A stretch of DNA of 64,000 bases from Bacteroidales bacterium UBA1181 (GCA_002310215.1 DBYR01000011.1:1-64000), one strand, 5' to 3'. Positions 8,276 to 15,815 are shown, numbered from the stretch's first letter. Translations and numbers: made by a program. Notes: generated by a model from the letters alone, not told the origin.

Positions 8276-8938
8276 TCATGAGCCTCTCCTAATCTTTGAC
8301 CATATTTTTTTTAACAGAAAATATCCCAGTGCAGTAACCAAAGCGGATAACGCCAAAGCGAGGAGGACTTTGATGACGTAGAGATGATTATCGTGGTGGA
8401 CACGCCAATATAAATCTTTGATATATTTTGGAGCTGAAACAAAACTCATTTGTTGCACATCCACAGGCAAGTCGGTGAGTGATAATATCTTGATGGCTTT
8501 TTCCCCTTTAACTCGTTGATCGATGAGTAAATAAGAACTGTCAGCAGCCATAACAATATACTGGTCGTATTCTGCTATCGAGTCAATGCCACCACTTAAA
8601 AAACATGGTCTATCATCATCATATCGGAAGAAACTATATACAGGTTCCTCGTTAACTGTGGAAAATTTTCCGTATGGGGTAGATACTTCGATTACAGCTT
8701 CATCTATCTCGTCAAAAAAAGAATTTTGAATACCGAACCATCCCTCAACGATGTCAACGTTTATAAAGTAAATGATCTGAGAATTAAAGAGAATCATAAA
8801 CACGATGCCTCCTTTTCGTTTGAGACACTCGAGACCTTTGATTTTGGAGATCACATGACAGGTCAACACTGTACCAATAAGCGGCAAAATACATAATGCC
8901 AGCAATACTATTATTATAGTAAACAACAATTCCGACAT
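8276..8938 (-). CDS. Membrane protein of unknown function, two to three helices
   Basis: The start at 8938 gives 220 residues beginning MSELLFTII. An upstream ATG at 8971 overlaps the -7 box at 8969-8976, so it cannot be used by that transcript. Helices are predicted at about residues 4-27, perhaps 38-58 (broken by MILFNSQIIYFINVD), and 177-200, followed by a basic tail (KKIWSKIRRGS). The middle is soluble and contains the repeat-like segment AADSSYLLIDQ. I do not recognise the family. A broken copy lies at 7102-7381 on the other side of the zeta-like module. Base composition is more AT-rich than in the neighbours, hinting at transfer. Confidence 0.65.
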   Translation of the reverse strand: MSELLFTIIIVLLALCILPLIGTVLTCHVISKIKGLECLKRKGGIVFMILFNSQIIYFINVDIVEGWFGIQNSFFDEIDEAVIEVSTPYGKFSTVNEEPVYSFFRYDDDRPCFLSGGIDSIAEYDQYIVMAADSSYLLIDQRVKGEKAIKILSLTDLPVDVQQMSFVSAPKYIKDLYWRVHHDNHLYVIKVLLALALSALVTALGYFLLKKIWSKIRRGS

Positions 8939-8968
8939 AACTGTCCAAACCTTAAAATCCGTTTGTGG

Positions 8969-8976
8969 CAAAAGTA
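8969..8976 (-). promoter_or_regulatory. -7 box that fixes the start of the 8276-8938 gene
   Basis: Minus-strand TACTTTTG matches TAnnTTTG. Its position over the upstream ATG (8971) favours the ATG at 8938 as the true start. Confidence 0.5.
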
Positions 8977-9076
8977 GCGAAAATTAGATCTATTTATATT
9001 TTTCTATCTCCTCGACTCTCTGAGGCGAATAAAATTCCAGGATGACGCGTATGTTTTGTATCGAGCACGGTCTTGT

Positions 9077-9433
9077 CTAAGAAGCTTTCAATAAGGCTTC
9101 CCTCTCTTTTTTGGACAATTTTTTCACCACTTCGTCGTAAGCGTGATGAACGAGTTCAAGAATCAACTTGTCGCCCACACCTCTATTGAAATGGATTTGG
9201 TTCCAAAATTTTTTGTTCCAATGGAATGCTCCTTCAATGTCGGAGTATCGTTCGCGGAGATTGACGGCGCGCTCAGGGTCGCATTTCATAACAGCCCAAT
9301 CCGGGTTACTCATTGATATGCCAGCAAATATCTTGTTGCATACGCGAAACGTCAGCAAATCCTCGTCGAAAGGGAAATCCTCGGTAACGCAAGGCAACGA
9401 AAGGCAATATTCGCGGAATTGTTCGATGTGCAT
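9077..9433 (-). CDS. MmcQ/YjbR family protein
   Basis: The 118-residue cytoplasmic protein fits the MmcQ/YjbR ('CyaY-like fold', double-wing) family over its full length. Typical marks are an N-terminal EYCLSLPCVTEDFPFDE segment, the strand KIFAGISMSNPD, the motif WNQIHFNRG and a closing helix with HAYDEVVKKL. The family is thought to bind DNA on fold grounds, but no clear function is established. It lies 19 bases behind the DUF4298 gene and is probably co-transcribed with it from the box at 9765-9772. Confidence 0.85.
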   Translation of the reverse strand: MHIEQFREYCLSLPCVTEDFPFDEDLLTFRVCNKIFAGISMSNPDWAVMKCDPERAVNLRERYSDIEGAFHWNKKFWNQIHFNRGVGDKLILELVHHAYDEVVKKLSKKEREALLKAS

Positions 9434-9452
9434 GATTACTCTAGTCTGATAG

Positions 9453-9743
9453 TTATGATATGCGGGAATACATTTCTTTTAATTCTTCCAATCGCTGATA
9501 CTCCTCCAGCAAATCCCACAGTCCATCTTCACTGAGCACGCCACGCTTGAGGTTGGCCGGCAGCTTGCCCTTCTCGTCGGCCTCGAAATCAGCGCGCCAA
9601 TTGGTTTTGTAGTAGTTATCCAACTCGTCGATGGTGGGTTGCAGCGCCTGGAAATCTGCGATCGCCTGTCGCAATTGACGGACCACCTCATTGCTTTTGT
9701 CAAAGAGGTTCTCCATATGAGTGATACGTTCTTTCCGTGTCAT
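9453..9743 (-). CDS. DUF4298 domain protein
   Basis: The product is 96 residues long if it starts at 9743 (MTRKERITHMENLF). An ATG at 9767 lies within the -7 box and is therefore unlikely. The protein is highly charged and alpha-helical, with a central LDNYYKTNWRADFEADEKG segment and an LSEDGLWDLLEEY segment that are characteristic of DUF4298. The function of this family is unknown. It is the first of two genes with the MmcQ/YjbR gene. Confidence 0.75.
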   Translation of the reverse strand: MTRKERITHMENLFDKSNEVVRQLRQAIADFQALQPTIDELDNYYKTNWRADFEADEKGKLPANLKRGVLSEDGLWDLLEEYQRLEELKEMYSRIS

Positions 9744-9764
9744 ATCCGTTTGATGTTTATAACA

Positions 9765-9772
9765 CAAAGATA
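9765..9772 (-). promoter_or_regulatory. -7 promoter box, DUF4298-YjbR operon
   Basis: Minus-strand TATCTTTG matches TAnnTTTG. The expected transcription start is near 9758, so the start codon at 9743 would have a short leader. Confidence 0.5.
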
Positions 9773-9803
9773 TAAATTCTTGGGAGGAACGGCACAGGGG
9801 AAC

Positions 9804-10382
9804 CTATGGATTGTTCAGCAGTCCACGCAAAAACTCCAACCGTCTCTCTTCCGTCCATTTCTCCGCTCGGGAGAGGGAAAAATAGCTGACATTACCATTC
9901 TTTTCGCCCAACAGGAAGTACATATTAACTTTGGCTCCATCTGGTGAGTCGTAGACCCTGAAAATCATATAATGTTTTTCCTCATTCTCCTCGATGATAT
10001 TATGTTGCAGGCCATTTGTCTTCTCGAAGTAATCCGTCTCCCATTCATAACAGGCCTTCACAAAATCGTACCCCTTCTTTGCGCCATCCAGATTGAACTC
10101 ATATCCGTCAAACCGAGAAAAAACGACAGAGAGGATAACCGAGTCGCTATTCATGAAAAATTGCTGTCGGCTGACATTGTTGTACGAAGTCTTCTCCCAC
10201 TTGCCGGGTATCATCACACTACCAAAGGGATAGACAAAATAGGATGTGCTATCTTTCGATGCCTCATACTTCCCTCCCACTATCGTAGAACCGTAACGAG
10301 ACGAAGAAATGGTTCGACAACCGATGAAAAAGACCACTGCAGATAACAAAAGGAATATTTTCAGAATACGATTCACACTCAT
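9804..10382 (-). CDS. Small lipoprotein of unknown function
   Basis: The 192-residue product has an SPII signal (LLLSAVVFFIGC, Cys at about 22), so it is probably lipidated. The mature part alternates short strands and one amphipathic region; segments such as IPGKWEKTSYNNVSRQQFF and KGYDFVKACYEWETDYFE suggest a small alpha/beta domain. I do not recognise a family. It has its own -7 box at 10409-10416, about 27 bases before the start codon, and is followed by the DUF4298 gene, which has a separate promoter. Confidence 0.7.
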   Translation of the reverse strand: MSVNRILKIFLLLSAVVFFIGCRTISSSRYGSTIVGGKYEASKDSTSYFVYPFGSVMIPGKWEKTSYNNVSRQQFFMNSDSVILSVVFSRFDGYEFNLDGAKKGYDFVKACYEWETDYFEKTNGLQHNIIEENEEKHYMIFRVYDSPDGAKVNMYFLLGEKNGNVSYFSLSRAEKWTEERRLEFLRGLLNNP

Positions 10383-10408
10383 TTACCACATGTTTATAAT
10401 TATATTTA

Positions 10409-10416
10409 CAAACATA
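10409..10416 (-). promoter_or_regulatory. -7 promoter box of the lipoprotein gene
   Basis: Minus-strand TATGTTTG matches TAnnTTTG; the start codon at 10382 is about 20 bases from the expected transcription start. Confidence 0.45.
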
Positions 10417-10446
10417 AACAAAATATCTTTTCTATCCAAATGCCTC

Positions 10447-10503
10447 AAAAAGCACTACAAGAGGGAGATTTTTAGTAAAAAAAGCACTGCAAGGGAGATT
10501 TTT
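10447..10503. repeat. Short direct repeat, two copies
   Basis: The block AAAAAGCACTACAAG with AGGGAGATTTTT is followed after five bases by a near copy with AGCACTGCAAGGGAGATTTTT. Each copy is about 25-27 bases. It lies in the divergent gap before the twin-palindrome operator. It may be a local slippage duplication. Confidence 0.6.
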
Positions 10504-10531
10504 CGTCCGCCCCTTCTGCAATATCATACAA

Positions 10532-10598
10532 AAAGTTTTAAGTATAATTAAAACTTTACGAATTTTGCACGAAAGTTTTAATCGTATTTAAAACTTTC
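10532..10598. promoter_or_regulatory. Twin palindromic operator, centres 40 bp apart
   Basis: Two perfect inverted repeats share the same arms. Site 1 (10532-10557) is AAAGTTTTAA, six bases, TTAAAACTTT. Site 2 (10571-10598) has the same arms extended by G/C (GAAAGTTTTAA, TCGTAT, TTAAAACTTTC). Their centres are 40 bp apart, close to four helical turns. A weak -7-like box (GAATTTTG, 10560-10567) lies between them. A dimeric repressor binding both sites would cover the promoter of the downstream three-gene operon. I do not recognise the regulator. Confidence 0.7.
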
Positions 10599-10703
10599 AA
10601 GTCAAGACACGTCGTCACATGGAATGGATTTGAAGGCAATACATACGAAGGGATTGAGGAACTTTCCGTTCGCCAATTCTGTTCAAGAAAAGATTTCTGA
10701 AAT

Positions 10704-11231
10704 ATGGCACTAACAGAAGAGCAAATAGTAGGCACGAACAGCGAATTAGCGGCGCAGGCGGTATATCACGAGCTGAAGCAATCGAACGATTTCATCGGCT
10801 TCGCCCGGCGTTTCATCTTCAGCACGGAGCACCATGTGGCACGCAACTCCCTGTGGGTGCTCACCAAGGCGACGGATGCGGAGCTGTCGCAGTTGCAGGG
10901 AATGCTGCACGAACTGACCGCCCTCGCCATGCGGACGGGCGACTCATCCGTCAGACGCCTCTCCCTGAACATCGTGCTGCGCCTCAAGATGGAGGAGGAG
11001 GATCTCCGGACCGACTTCCTCGACTTCTGCCTGGAGCACATGGCGGACGTCCGGGAACTCCCCGGCATCCAGTCCCTCTGCCTGAAACTCGCCTTCCGCA
11101 TGTGCCAGTTCTACCCCGAACTGATGGAGGAGCTGAAACGCACCCTGGAGGCGATGGAGATGGACTACTACACACCTGCCATCAAATGCGTCAGGAACAA
11201 GATATTAAGTGGAAAAACGAAGCGATTATGA
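10704..11231 (+). CDS. Helical-repeat (HEAT-like) protein, first of operon
   Basis: The 175-residue protein is almost entirely alpha-helical, with helix pairs (for example ELSQLQGMLHELTALAMR and RTDFLDFCLEHMADV) and helix-capping ARNSLWVLTKA segments that suggest HEAT-like repeats. It has no signal peptide or catalytic motif. In related genomes such proteins have sometimes been labelled adenylosuccinate lyase, but none of that enzyme's signature is present here. Its stop overlaps the next start in ATGA, so it is translationally coupled to the acyltransferase gene. It may be a scaffold or a DNA-associated helical protein; the function is unknown. Confidence 0.65.
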   Translation: MALTEEQIVGTNSELAAQAVYHELKQSNDFIGFARRFIFSTEHHVARNSLWVLTKATDAELSQLQGMLHELTALAMRTGDSSVRRLSLNIVLRLKMEEEDLRTDFLDFCLEHMADVRELPGIQSLCLKLAFRMCQFYPELMEELKRTLEAMEMDYYTPAIKCVRNKILSGKTKRL

Positions 11232-11857
11232 AACAAGAGATCAACCCCCAAGAAACCAATCGGGCGTACGCCTTCGAGATGTGGATGAAGTCGCCCATGC
11301 CAATGGTGACGCTCACCAAGACCTTCGACGTAACCCACCTCCTCAAGCGAAGCAAACGGGGAGGCTGGAAATTCACCATGCTCCTATGCTGGTGCATCGG
11401 CAAGGCGGCCAGCCGCATCGAAGAGTTCCGTCTGCTGCCCGAAGGTGATAAATTGTACCGATACGACAAGCTCGCCATCGACGTGATCGTTAACAACCGT
11501 GCGGGAGGCATCAATTCCTGCAGCATCCCCTATACAGAGGATTTGGAGCGGTTCAATGCGGACTACCTCTCACGAACTCAGAAAGTGAGCACATCCTGCG
11601 AAAGCATTACCATAGAGGATGCCATGGTGATTGGCACCTCCGCCATGGCGGAGACGGAGCTCGACAGCATCGTCAACCAGTACAGCGGAGTCTTCAACAA
11701 CCCAATGGTGATGTGGGGGAAGTACCGCAAGGGATGGTTCAAGACCACCCTACCCATCTCATTCCAGTTCCACCACACGCAGATGGACGGCGGGGATGCC
11801 GCACGGTTTTTAGAGGAGTTGCAGCGGTGTATCAATGAGGGAGGAAAAATAGGCTAA
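11228..11857 (+). CDS. CatA-like O-acyltransferase (CAT family)
   Basis: The start at 11228 overlaps the preceding stop by four bases and gives 209 residues, the usual length for chloramphenicol acetyltransferase-like proteins (about 210-220). The family's catalytic motif HHxxxDG is present as FHHTQMDGGDAARF near residue 187, and an internal SCSIPYTED/ITIEDAMVIGTSA region matches the core. The family acetylates hydroxyls using acetyl-CoA in a trimer. Whether it acts on chloramphenicol is not shown; many chromosomal Bacteroidota members are of unknown substrate. It is second in an operon with a flavodoxin-like protein. Confidence 0.85.
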   Translation: MKQEINPQETNRAYAFEMWMKSPMPMVTLTKTFDVTHLLKRSKRGGWKFTMLLCWCIGKAASRIEEFRLLPEGDKLYRYDKLAIDVIVNNRAGGINSCSIPYTEDLERFNADYLSRTQKVSTSCESITIEDAMVIGTSAMAETELDSIVNQYSGVFNNPMVMWGKYRKGWFKTTLPISFQFHHTQMDGGDAARFLEELQRCINEGGKIG

Positions 11858-11861
11858 TCAC

Positions 11862-12395
11862 ATGAACATACTAATCTTATCAGGAAGTCCACGGAAGGGT
11901 GGCAATACAGACCAATTGGTGGAGGCATTCGTCAGGGGTGCGTCGCCACGGCACACGGTGGAGGTAGTCTCCGTCCACGACCACAAGGTGGCGCCCTGCA
12001 TGGGCTGCAACGCCTGTTTCAGGAGCGAAGAGCACGTCTGTGTGCAGAAAGACGAGATGATAGACATCTACAACAAGATGAAGCAGGCGGATATGCTAGT
12101 GATCGCCTCACCCATCTATTTCTACGGGTTAAGCGCGCAGTTGAAGGCGATCATCGACCGTTGTCACAACCCGATTCGGGACACCTTCAGTATCAAGAAG
12201 ATGGCGCTCCTTTTAGTAGGTGCCGCCACACTACCCGAGCTCTTCGATAGCATCCTCGCACAGTACCAGCTTTGCCTCAACTTCTTCCACTTAGAGGATG
12301 CGGGACGCATTTTGGTGCGGGGTGTGAAGGAGAAGGGGGACATCACTTCGACGGACGCTCTGCGAAGGGCTTATGCGTTGGGGGAGGGTGTATAA
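11862..12395 (+). CDS. Flavodoxin-like NAD(P)H-dependent FMN protein with Cys cluster
   Basis: The 177-residue protein begins with the FMN phosphate-binding loop ILSGSPRKGGNTDQL, followed by the cysteine cluster CMGCNACF plus CVQ, and the segment VIASPIYFYGLSAQLKAIIDRC, which contacts the flavin ring. This arrangement matches the flavodoxin-fold NADPH-dependent FMN reductase / iron-sulfur flavoprotein group. The cysteines could bind a 4Fe-4S cluster; in some members they do not. The gene follows the acyltransferase by four bases and ends the operon, just before the REP array. Redox partner and substrate are unknown. Confidence 0.85.
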   Translation: MNILILSGSPRKGGNTDQLVEAFVRGASPRHTVEVVSVHDHKVAPCMGCNACFRSEEHVCVQKDEMIDIYNKMKQADMLVIASPIYFYGLSAQLKAIIDRCHNPIRDTFSIKKMALLLVGAATLPELFDSILAQYQLCLNFFHLEDAGRILVRGVKEKGDITSTDALRRAYALGEGV

Positions 12396-12408
12396 AATGT
12401 TATCTCAC

Positions 12409-13335
12409 CAGCCTGAAAGGCTGAAATACATTTAGCCCAATGGCAACGCCTTGGGTGTAAAAGGCAAATCCGTTTCCCACCACCAGCCTGAAAGGCTGAG
12501 ACACATTTAGCCCAATGGCAGCGCCTTGGGTGTAAAAGGCGAATCCGTCCCCCGCCACCAGCCTGAAAGGCTGTAACACATTTAGCCCAACGGCAACGCC
12601 TTGGGTAAAAGGCAAATCCGTTCCCCCACCATCAGCCTGAAAGGCTGGGACAGATATAGCCCAATGGCAACGCCTTGGGTAAAAGGCGAATCCGTTTCCC
12701 ACCAGCCTGAAGGGCTGGGACAAATCAATCTCCCCCGTCCTCATTCGCACCTCCACAAATTAGGATATGATAATTTTACAAATCAATATCTGTGCGAGCC
12801 TTTCAGGCTCGTGAACAAATTTTGGGGATACGCCATACCTACGGCGTTGCCATAGGCTATATCTGTATGAGCCTTTCAGGCTCGGGAGGGATTACTTCGG
12901 GGTATGCCATTTGACCTATGGCGGTGCCATACCTACGGCGGTGCCATAGGCTATATCTGTGGGAGCCTTTCAGGCTCGGGGAGCAAACACCACGGGAAAC
13001 TCCCTTTACCCGCACCACTCAGTCTGAAAGGCTGAGACACATTTAGCCCAACGGCAACGCCTTGGGTGTAAAAGGCAAATCCGTCACCCACCACCAGCCT
13101 GAAAGGCTGGGACAGATATAGCCCAACGGCAACGCCTTGGGTAAAAGGCGAATCCGTCACCCACCATCAGCCTGAAAGGCTGAGACACATTTAGCCCAAT
13201 GGCAACGCCTTGGGTATAGGAGGCGAATCCGTCCCCCGCCACCAGCCTGAAAGGCTGTAACAGATATAGCCCAACGGCAACGCCTTGGGAATAGGAGGTG
13301 GAGTAGATTTCCCACCAGCCTGAAGGGCTGGGACA
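12409..13335. repeat. REP-like palindromic repeat array
   Basis: The hairpin CAGCCTGAAAGGCTG starts units at 12409, 12484, 12559, 12633 and 12703, and again at 13020, 13095, 13168, 13243 and 13316, a period of 70-75 bases. Each unit also carries TAGCCCAA-GGCAACGCCTTGGGT, a second imperfect hairpin. Between the two blocks are three inverted-type units with GAGCCTTTCAGGCTC at 12797, 12869 and 12963 plus CCATA-C-TACGGC segments. No coding gene is credible here; the long frames are periodic repeat translations. The array lies next to a REP-associated-type transposase gene. Confidence 0.85.
12721..12786. repeat. Array-end direct repeat, copy 1
   Basis: About 65 bases (from CAAATCAATCTCCCCCGTCC through GGATATGATAATTTTAC) close the first five-unit block. 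A near-identical copy at about 13334-13398 closes the second block, next to the transposase. Five units plus this tail appear to have been duplicated as one piece. Confidence 0.7.
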
Positions 13336-13398
13336 AATCAATCCCCCCGTCCTCATTCGCACCTCCACAAATTGGGATATGATAATTTTACCAATCAA
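13334..13398. repeat. Array-end direct repeat, copy 2
   Basis: Copy of the 12721-12786 tail with a few changes (for example CCCCCCGTCC for TCCCCCGTCC). It abuts the 3' end of the transposase gene, so it may be the end recognised by the enzyme. Confidence 0.7.
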
Positions 13399-13408
13399 TC
13401 TCCCCCAT

Positions 13409-13864
13409 TCAATCCCGAAACACATAATCGGGGTTATATCCAATATGATAGGCCTTCAAAAATGCCTCATATTCTTCCTGAAATGTTCTCTTGCGATGAT
13501 GTTCCTTTTGGTCTATAATGTACATCTTCACGCTCTCCACCATAGAGGAACTGACCGAAAATATGCCATACCCACTCTGCCATGCGAATTTGGAATAATA
13601 CGGATTGATAGTCTTAATCCATGAACTGCTGCACTTCTTGATGTCTTCCACTAAATCGGACATGGAAATTATGCGAGGAAGGGTACATAGAATATGGACA
13701 TGATCAGAAGTTCCTCCAATCTGAAGAACCATCGCATTCTTATTAACGATGATACCATCGATATAGGAGTATAGTTTTTGGCAATCTTCATCTCGGATGA
13801 CAACAGAGGTATACTTCACATGGAAAACTATGTGCAGATAGACTTTTGCAAGCGATTGTGACAT
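13409..13864 (-). CDS. REP-associated Y1 (IS200-like) transposase
   Basis: The 151-residue product carries the HUH motif as DHVHIL (about residue 53) and the likely catalytic tyrosine in VKMYIIDQKEHH (about residue 115), followed by a helix (FQEEYEAFLKAY). This is the IS200/IS605 TnpA fold (Pfam Y1_Tnp), which nicks single-stranded DNA at hairpins. It is not accompanied by a tnpB gene or clear insertion-sequence ends; instead its 3' end abuts a palindromic repeat array, the context of REP-associated transposases (RAYTs). Full length suggests it is functional. It has its own -7 box at 13892-13899. Confidence 0.85.
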   Translation of the reverse strand: MSQSLAKVYLHIVFHVKYTSVVIRDEDCQKLYSYIDGIIVNKNAMVLQIGGTSDHVHILCTLPRIISMSDLVEDIKKCSSSWIKTINPYYSKFAWQSGYGIFSVSSSMVESVKMYIIDQKEHHRKRTFQEEYEAFLKAYHIGYNPDYVFRD

Positions 13865-13891
13865 AATAAATCATTTTTTAAAATTATGCGG

Positions 13892-13899
13892 CAAATATA
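13892..13899 (-). promoter_or_regulatory. -7 promoter box of the transposase gene
   Basis: Minus-strand TATATTTG matches TAnnTTTG, about 28 bases before the start codon at 13864. Confidence 0.45.
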
Positions 13900-13941
13900 C
13901 ATAAAAAACAACAAAAAAACACTTCCTCTGGATTTCTACTG

Positions 13942-14058
13942 TCAATCCTTGCGTATTTTATAGAAGGACATCACACGATTCCCCTTCGCCCTCTTCCAAT
14001 GCACACTGATAGTTACCGAATCCATCACCGCATAGTCAATCTGAATAAATAAATATGT
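13942..14058 (-). pseudogene. 3' remnant of an unidentified coding sequence
   Basis: Read leftward, an open frame without a start codon ends IDYAVMDSVTISVHWKRAKG...KIRKD at a TGA (13942-13944). It looks like a conserved protein tail rather than random translation because it has a balanced composition with alternating strand and basic residues. Nothing upstream continues it; a terminator at 14059-14100 stands where the rest should be. It is probably debris of a gene lost by rearrangement near the transposase. Confidence 0.35.
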
Positions 14059-14100
14059 AAAAAAAGTGTATACTTGGGGGCAAATATACACTTTTTTTTT
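14059..14100 (-). terminator. Terminator after the 14146-14832 lipoprotein gene
   Basis: The stem AAAAAAAGTGTATA / TATACACTTTTTTT with a 12-base loop has a T-run on the minus strand. It resembles the terminator at 14904-14940 in sequence. Confidence 0.75.
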
Positions 14101-14145
14101 CGCAAAATTTTTCCGAAAATAATCACATAAGTTCAGCTATGGAAT

Positions 14146-14832
14146 TCACCGTTTACCATGCAGAGTGAATGGATAATAAGTTCCCGGCGTCGGTTCTCCG
14201 TCACATGCACTGAAATACATATATCCATCATCTATTCTAAATGCGCCACAACCATAGAAGAAGAGTGAATCGGAAGAAACCTTGTCCAACTGATACTTCA
14301 CACTTCCCTCATAAGAACTGGTACTACTCGAGCCATTCTTACTTATATTAGCACTCACAGAATGAATCGAGAAGACCTTCTCGGAAAGAACTTCCCATGA
14401 GAAATCCACATCAATATGAATCTCGTCTTCTTTGTACTCCCCCATGCTATGCGACCCTCCATTATTCGCATAATAATAATAGGAGACATATCCTGAGTGG
14501 TCTGCATTGAAACCATATTCATAAGTTTCATGAGGAATCATATGCCCTCCATTGTAACGCCATTCCCATTTGCCGATAAGCATATCCTCAAGTTCATACC
14601 TGACATTTTCAGCGGGTAACGTATCAGCAGGAATCACCTGCGTCGTATCCGAGACAACCGCCATAGTGTCCGTTCCATCCGTCTGCTCCTGCAGAGTGTC
14701 TTTTTCCACATTCTCCTCCTGCGGGCTATTTCTCCTCTCATTCTCCAACTCATCATCATCCCCGCACGAATAGACACCAAACACACCTAAACACATGCTC
14801 ACACAGAGCACCCATAAATTCTTTGTTCCCAT
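14146..14832 (-). CDS. Lipoprotein, paralogue of 15001-15564
   Basis: The 228-residue product has an SPII signal (LGVFGVYSC, Cys at 23) and then an acidic, low-complexity linker of about 45 residues. The globular part begins with RYELEDMLIGKWEW and continues with YEYGFNADHSGYVSYYYY; the paralogue has KYELEKTLVGNWSR and YTFNEDHTGYVDYYG. The pattern of GKW followed by beta strands suggests a lipocalin-like small barrel. The end contains SLFFYGCGAF and ACDGEPTPG, matched by DFYSCGYF and SCDGGEA in the paralogue, so two cysteines are conserved and may form a disulfide. Function unknown. Confidence 0.7.
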   Translation of the reverse strand: MGTKNLWVLCVSMCLGVFGVYSCGDDDELENERRNSPQEENVEKDTLQEQTDGTDTMAVVSDTTQVIPADTLPAENVRYELEDMLIGKWEWRYNGGHMIPHETYEYGFNADHSGYVSYYYYANNGGSHSMGEYKEDEIHIDVDFSWEVLSEKVFSIHSVSANISKNGSSSTSSYEGSVKYQLDKVSSDSLFFYGCGAFRIDDGYMYFSACDGEPTPGTYYPFTLHGKR

Positions 14833-14903
14833 AAGCTAATTATTTTAATAATCATTCAACATAATCCATATACACACGGAACAACAACCTTCCTGCTTCA
14901 AAC

Positions 14904-14940
14904 AAAAAGTGTATGTCTGAAACTCAAACATACACTTTTT
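14904..14940 (-). terminator. Terminator after the 15001-15564 lipoprotein gene
   Basis: Perfect stem AAAAAGTGTATGT / ACATACACTTTTT with an 11-base loop. On the minus strand it ends in a T-run, 60 bases after the stop. Confidence 0.8.
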
Positions 14941-15000
14941 ATTGGAGAAAAACAAGGATGAGGGGCAAAAACATTGCCCCAACCTGCTTAAAATCAAAAC

Positions 15001-15564
15001 TTAACGCGCCAACGTCAAACGATAGGATGGATCCGTTTTGGCTTCTCCTCCATCGCAACTCTCAGTAAATACATGATCTTGCCATGCCTTGAAGTAGCCA
15101 CAAGAATAGAAATCGAGCGTGTCGGTCACCGATCTTTGCAAGAAGTACTTAAAGGTATCCCCTTGGGTAAAGGCAGTGTCCCTGGCCGCTCCCTCCCCAT
15201 AACGGAGGTTGGCCTTTGAGAGACGGATTTCAAATGTGCTGTCCGACTCAACCTTCCATGTGAAGTCAATCTTAATCCAACTGCGGACATCCACCCTCCT
15301 GTCAATTATTGTACCTTCATCGACCACATCACCATAATAATCAACATAGCCCGTATGGTCTTCGTTGAATGTATACTTACGCGTCTCTATATATGGCTGA
15401 AAGATTTCAGGATAATACTGCCTGCTCCAATTCCCGACAAGAGTCTTCTCGAGTTCATACTTCACACCCTTATTTCCTTCCGTGTCGTCATCCTCTTTAC
15501 AAGAGTTCATAAAGCCGCACACTATGGCACACATCGCCATTAACATTAAATGACCTTTTTTCAT
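15001..15564 (-). CDS. Lipoprotein, paralogue of 14146-14832
   Basis: Starting at the ATG at 15564 (MKKGHLMLMAMC) gives 187 residues with a lipobox GFMNSC (Cys at about 22). The conserved domain starts with KYELEKTLVGNWSRQYYP and ends with SCDGGEAKTDPSYRLTLAR. It lacks the long acidic linker of the paralogue. The two genes lie in tandem and each has its own terminator of nearly the same sequence, so the duplication probably included the terminator. Lipocalin-like fold is inferred from the GxW start and regular strands. The role is unknown. Confidence 0.7.
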   Translation of the reverse strand: MKKGHLMLMAMCAIVCGFMNSCKEDDDTEGNKGVKYELEKTLVGNWSRQYYPEIFQPYIETRKYTFNEDHTGYVDYYGDVVDEGTIIDRRVDVRSWIKIDFTWKVESDSTFEIRLSKANLRYGEGAARDTAFTQGDTFKYFLQRSVTDTLDFYSCGYFKAWQDHVFTESCDGGEAKTDPSYRLTLAR

Positions 15565-15615
15565 ACAAAACACATTTTAAAATATTAATAAAATCATACT
15601 TACATTCGAATACAA

Positions 15616-15623
15616 CAAATATA
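15616..15623 (-). promoter_or_regulatory. -7 promoter box of the 15001-15564 gene
   Basis: Minus-strand TATATTTG matches TAnnTTTG, about 52 bases before the start codon at 15564. Confidence 0.4.
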
Positions 15624-15815
15624 AACATGAAAATCGGAACAAACAACACCCCAAGCCCACAATTACGTTTTTTAAAGCCACATATTAACACACGGACATA
15701 AAACGGACCCTTTACCAACATCAATCAACCAAACATAAGATGATAGGACCACGAAGGGCACACCACCCGACCATCCTCCCACGCAGGGCAGCTCTTCACA
15801 GAAAAACAGACATTC

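Noticed and set aside
10853..11227. Upstream extension of the acyltransferase frame
   Set aside because: It overlaps the first operon gene in another frame. The ATGA overlap at 11228 and family length fix the start there.
12409..13335. CRISPR-like periodic array
   Set aside because: Units are whole palindromic cassettes with similar intervening DNA; there are no unique spacers and no cas genes.
12400..13443. Three leftward frames of about 70-119 codons inside the repeat array
   Set aside because: Their translations repeat the same short peptide with the 70-75-base period, so they are read-through of the repeats, not genes.
13409..13864. Complete IS200/IS605 insertion sequence
   Set aside because: No tnpB partner, no clear left and right ends, and the adjoining repeat array suggests a REP-associated transposase instead.
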